A stretch of DNA of 64,000 nt from JBAXTZ01 sp037129925 (lineage in GTDB: Bacteria; Bacillota; Negativicutes; JBAXTZ01). The notes below the pieces were generated by a model. That model had not been told where the DNA came from. It saw nothing but the letters and a program-made list of their open reading frames with translations, and did no database searches. The stretch covers positions 1 to 64,000 of the forward strand of contig JBAXTZ010000003.1 of NCBI GenBank assembly GCA_037129925.1, in the 5' to 3' direction. The position numbers and the translations under genes are program-made. This document shows, piece after piece, positions 61,101 through 64,000 of this stretch. Numbering within the stretch: the first letter of the stretch is position 1; every line of letters starts with the position of its first letter.

Positions 61101-61696
61101 TGCTTTGTTCCAACCTTCAACATATCGGCAATTTGAGCCATTACTGCATCAGTCATTTTTTGCATACCCTCGCGATTGTTAGCATAGTCCTCCGGAAATA
61201 GTGGCATACCAAACACCACTTTCACTCCGGTTCTCAACATTGATGTTGTTCCAAATACGGCAGCCGGGACAATTGGAACTTTTGCGCGCATTGCGATCAT
61301 TGCAGCTCCTAGTGTGGCTTTTCCAAGTTGACCGTCTTTACTGCGGGTTCCTTCCGGAAATATTCCCAGACTGAATCCCGAATTAATAAATCCAATCGCA
61401 TACCTTAATGAAGCAGCTGCGCTACCGGCCACTGCCCGATCGACAGGGAACACCCGCCATTGACGCAATATTGCCGCGACTAGCCAGTTTTTAAATATTT
61501 CATTTTTAGCCATATAACTTATTTTTACCCGGACAGGTGTAGCCAACGCGACAACAAATGGATCGGCTAAATGAATATGATTTGCGGCGATAATCATCTG
61601 GTCTGCGGGCAGATTCTTTGCGCCGGATACCTTAAGCCGAAATACTGTTTTGAAAAATAATAGTGCTAATATTCTGCTAATCCAGTAAATCAACAT
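61097..61696 (-). CDS. plsC: 1-acyl-sn-glycerol-3-phosphate acyltransferase
   Basis: A 199-aa membrane-associated acyltransferase forming phosphatidic acid. The catalytic HX4D motif is in ANHIHLADPF and the substrate motif is FPEGTRSKDG. An N-terminal hydrophobic helix is present. It overlaps cmk's end and ispH's start, in the conserved cmk-plsC-ispH order. Confidence 0.94.
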   Translation of the reverse strand: MLIYWISRILALLFFKTVFRLKVSGAKNLPADQMIIAANHIHLADPFVVALATPVRVKISYMAKNEIFKNWLVAAILRQWRVFPVDRAVAGSAAASLRYAIGFINSGFSLGIFPEGTRSKDGQLGKATLGAAMIAMRAKVPIVPAAVFGTTSMLRTGVKVVFGMPLFPEDYANNREGMQKMTDAVMAQIADMLKVGTKQ

Positions 61697-62358
61697 ACTG
61701 CCTCACACAAACTACATATTTTATCACTAACTTCGGCGATTGACATACTCGTCGTATCAATTTCAATTGCGTCGATAGCTTTTGAAAGCGGCGATATTGC
61801 GCGATTGCTGTCAATAAAATCGCGGTCTTCAATGTTTTTTTTCAATTCCGCTAATTCGATTGTTACACCACTGTTGTGCAGTTCTAACCAACGTCGTTCG
61901 GCACGTTCATCAACGGTTGCCGTCAAAAAAATTTTTAGTTCAGCATTCGGCAAGACCACAGTTCCGATATCTCTGCCATCCATTACTACGCCGCCTGAAC
62001 TACTCAACCTTTGTTGCAAGGCTACCAGCGCTCTACGAACGCTAGCCGATTGCGCTACAACCGGTACGGCATTTGAAATATCCAAACTCCTAATTTCACT
62101 AGTAATATTTCGCGAATCAATAAATACCTCGGTAACTCCGGCAGAATAGTCCAGCTTCAGTTGTAACTGCTTGACAATGTTCTCTAAGCCTGGTTCGTCA
62201 GTATAGCTGATATTATGGCTTCGCGCTGCCCAGCAAACTGCACGGTACATTGCTCCGGTATCCAAGTATTTGTAACCAAGCCGGTCGGCAACAATTTTTG
62301 CGATTGTGCTTTTACCAGCGCCTGCCGGTCCATCAATTGCGATACATATTTTTTCCAC
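61690..62358 (-). CDS. cmk: cytidylate kinase
   Basis: A 222-aa kinase phosphorylating CMP and dCMP. AIDGPAGAGKSTIAK is the P-loop, YLDTGAMYRAV and DGRDIGTVV bind CMP. GAGG lies 5 nt before a GTG at 62358, which gives the standard N-terminus EKICIAIDGP; the longer frame invades the upstream gene. Confidence 0.95.
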   Translation of the reverse strand: MEKICIAIDGPAGAGKSTIAKIVADRLGYKYLDTGAMYRAVCWAARSHNISYTDEPGLENIVKQLQLKLDYSAGVTEVFIDSRNITSEIRSLDISNAVPVVAQSASVRRALVALQQRLSSSGGVVMDGRDIGTVVLPNAELKIFLTATVDERAERRWLELHNSGVTIELAELKKNIEDRDFIDSNRAISPLSKAIDAIEIDTTSMSIAEVSDKICSLCEAVC

Positions 62359-62377
62359 AGGTACCTCGAAACTAATA

Positions 62378-63616
62378 TTATTTTTCACATTTTCCGGCAG
62401 CCATTCCTGCTGCATAGCCACTTGAAAAAGCGATTTGCAGATTGAATCCGCCCGTATAAGCATCGACATCAATAGTCTCACCGGCAAAATAAACGTTGGC
62501 TATTGTTTTGCATTCCATAGTTTTTGGGTTTAGCTCTTTAACCGAAACTCCACCAGCCGTAACTATTGCTTCGGCTATCGGGCGCACACCATTGATGTTT
62601 ACCGGGAATTTTTGCAACAAATCGAGAATTTGTTGACGTTCAGCTTTTGTAAGTTGTGCCAGCTGTTTATTAGCGCTTACTGACAAAAGGCTCAAAAAAG
62701 GGTTGATCAACGAAAGCGGCAACAGTTCCGCGAATCCGTTTTTCAGCATTTTTCGCGAGTTCTTGGCAAAGTCGCGCATCAATCGGGCGTCTAATATTTC
62801 CATGGTTAATGCCGGTTTTAGATTGATTTCAAGGCGAACTGCCCCAGGCGTAATAGTTTTACCAACAAGTTCTCTACTAAGCGTAAGTATCGTCGGTCCT
62901 GACAACCCGAAATGGGTAAACAACAACTCACCAAATTCTTCGGCAATTACTTTTTCATTGTATATCAACGTGGCTTTGACATTACGCAAACTCAGTCCTT
63001 GAACTTCACGCAACCAATTGTCAGCCGACTCCAACGGAACTAGTGATGCCCGTGGTTCGATAACAGTCAATCCGAGTTCACTTGCAAACTTCCAACCGGC
63101 GCCGGTCGATCCGGTAAGCGGGTACGACATTCCACCAGTTGCAATCACAACTGCATTCGCCAAATATTGTCCACGACTTGATTCAACAGTGATATTTTCT
63201 GCCATCTTGGTGATTTTTCGCACCTCGCAATTGGTAACAACTTCGACTGCCGCAGTTTCCAATGCAACTTTAAAAACCTGAACTACGCTCAGCGCTTCAT
63301 CGTTATCCGGAAAAACTCTGCCACCGCGTTCAACTTTCAACTTTAGCCCCCGCGATTCAAAAAAGTCCATTAACGCGCGATTGTCAAACATCGAAAAAGC
63401 GCTATGCATGAACCTGCCATTTCCCGGAGTGTTTTTGATAAATTCATCGCGAGTACAGTCATTAGTTATATTACAACGCCCTTTGCCAGTGATTAATAGT
63501 TTTTTTCCAATAATGGCGTTTTTTTCCAGTAACACAACCGCTGCGCCGTTCTCGGCAGCAATGCAAGCTGCCATCATTCCCGCTGCTCCGCCACCAATAA
63601 CTATTACTCGTTTCAT
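62378..63616 (-). CDS. NAD(P)/FAD-dependent oxidoreductase, HI0933/BaiN family
   Basis: A 412-aa flavoprotein. IVIGGGAAGMMAACIAAE is the dinucleotide fold, GRCNITNDC is the family motif, and GGFNLQIAFSSGYAAG closes the FAD site. Reactions are known for only a few members. Located in the usual place upstream of cmk; its start overlaps the pseudouridine synthase stop by 4 nt. Confidence 0.88.
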   Translation of the reverse strand: MKRVIVIGGGAAGMMAACIAAENGAAVVLLEKNAIIGKKLLITGKGRCNITNDCTRDEFIKNTPGNGRFMHSAFSMFDNRALMDFFESRGLKLKVERGGRVFPDNDEALSVVQVFKVALETAAVEVVTNCEVRKITKMAENITVESSRGQYLANAVVIATGGMSYPLTGSTGAGWKFASELGLTVIEPRASLVPLESADNWLREVQGLSLRNVKATLIYNEKVIAEEFGELLFTHFGLSGPTILTLSRELVGKTITPGAVRLEINLKPALTMEILDARLMRDFAKNSRKMLKNGFAELLPLSLINPFLSLLSVSANKQLAQLTKAERQQILDLLQKFPVNINGVRPIAEAIVTAGGVSVKELNPKTMECKTIANVYFAGETIDVDAYTGGFNLQIAFSSGYAAGMAAGKCEK

Positions 63617-64000
63617 CGTTTAATTCGTTTCTTTGCAAACGGTTCAAAAGCTTTTGCAATCGGCTTTCGAGGAATATTGGAACGCGCAGGCTCTTTAGAC
63701 TCGCCATTATCCGATTTCTGATACACCAGACCTGCTGATTCCAGCAGCTGTTGAATTTCATTTTCTCTAAGCTTCCGATACTGCCCACGCCGAATCCCTT
63801 TCAAATCCAAGAACCCAAATTGAGTTCGAACCAGCGACCTTATCCGACAACCTATAGACTCAAACATCAATCGTACCTGACGATTTCTGCCCTCGTGTAT
63901 CGTAATTTCAACTTCGGAGATTTTCCGGGGAACATCAAAATCCAGCATTTGCACTTTTGCTTCCATAGTCATTTTTTCTTCGATTAATACGCCAGTTCGC
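63613..64000 (-). CDS. rRNA large-subunit-type pseudouridine synthase (RluB/RsuA family), C-terminal part
   Basis: The frame stays open to the window edge, so the gene is cut at its 5' side. The visible 128 residues include IHEGRNRQVRLMFESIGC, the conserved C-terminal block of the RsuA/RluB/RluE/RluF group, followed by a basic tail of about 40 residues. The catalytic Asp lies outside. The Met at 63972 is internal. Confidence 0.88.
   Translation of the reverse strand, partial: RTGVLIEEKMTMEAKVQMLDFDVPRKISEVEITIHEGRNRQVRLMFESIGCRIRSLVRTQFGFLDLKGIRRGQYRKLRENEIQQLLESAGLVYQKSDNGESKEPARSNIPRKPIAKAFEPFAKKRIKR

Overview
The window reads as a chromosomal segment of an anaerobic, probably host- or sediment-associated Bacillota (Firmicutes) lineage with mid-range GC. 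Supporting signs are the IspH-ribosomal-S1 fusion, RNase HIII, the yceD-rpmF-fab-acpP-fabF-rnc-radical-SAM gene order, strong GGAGG ribosome sites with GTG and TTG starts, consensus sigma-A promoters, 2-oxoacid:ferredoxin oxidoreductase, PduL plus AckA for acetate/ATP, and superoxide reductase. PssA and Psd indicate phosphatidylethanolamine. I cannot place it to genus, and no outer-membrane gene settles Gram type.

Layout. 1-901 (minus): the 5' part of a large structured RNA with its own consensus promoter, then two tRNA-Ser genes with promoter and terminator. 1029-6168 (plus): lacZ-type GH2 beta-galactosidase and GH36 alpha-galactosidase. 6224-10657 (minus): an orphan lipoprotein solute-binding protein, a SIMPL-domain protein, and a three-gene membrane redox module resembling the CcoG/CcoH/TauE-type assembly set. 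10759-13265: a small accessory island with a BRO-N-Fic protein, a GIY-YIG/DUF4357 protein and two decayed toxin-antitoxin genes (yoeB-like and higA-like) that I found outside any intact open frame. 13266-23357 (minus): a long cluster related to the uncharacterised E. coli yhf/php locus: PRD protein, two YhfT-type membrane proteins, phosphotriesterase-homology protein, two PLP enzymes, a phosphopentomutase-like enzyme, a NYN nuclease, a DUF2620 protein and an amidase. Degenerate 7-bp and 8-bp tandem repeats are inserted at its junctions and in one of its coding regions.

23506-32781 (minus): TGS-uridine kinase, Pit phosphate transporter with its PhoU-like partner, aminotransferase, aspartokinase, superoxide reductase, SecF, SecD and an esterase. 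32922-36265 (plus): circularly permuted ATP-grasp, alpha-E and transglutaminase trio with its own promoter. 36307-49079 (minus): purA, purB, aminopeptidase, dUTPase, radical SAM, rnc, fatty-acid genes, rpmF (too short for routine ORF calling), yceD, ackA and rnhC. 49133-55616: surE-ahcY-mtaD-pduL-korDABC operon. 55696 to the right edge: glycosyltransferase, phospholipid genes, WecG/TagA transferase, ispH-S1, plsC, cmk, an HI0933-type flavoprotein and a pseudouridine synthase cut by the window end.

The best candidates for something undescribed are the RNA at the left edge, the expanded yhf-like pathway, and the short-period repeats that run into reading frames.
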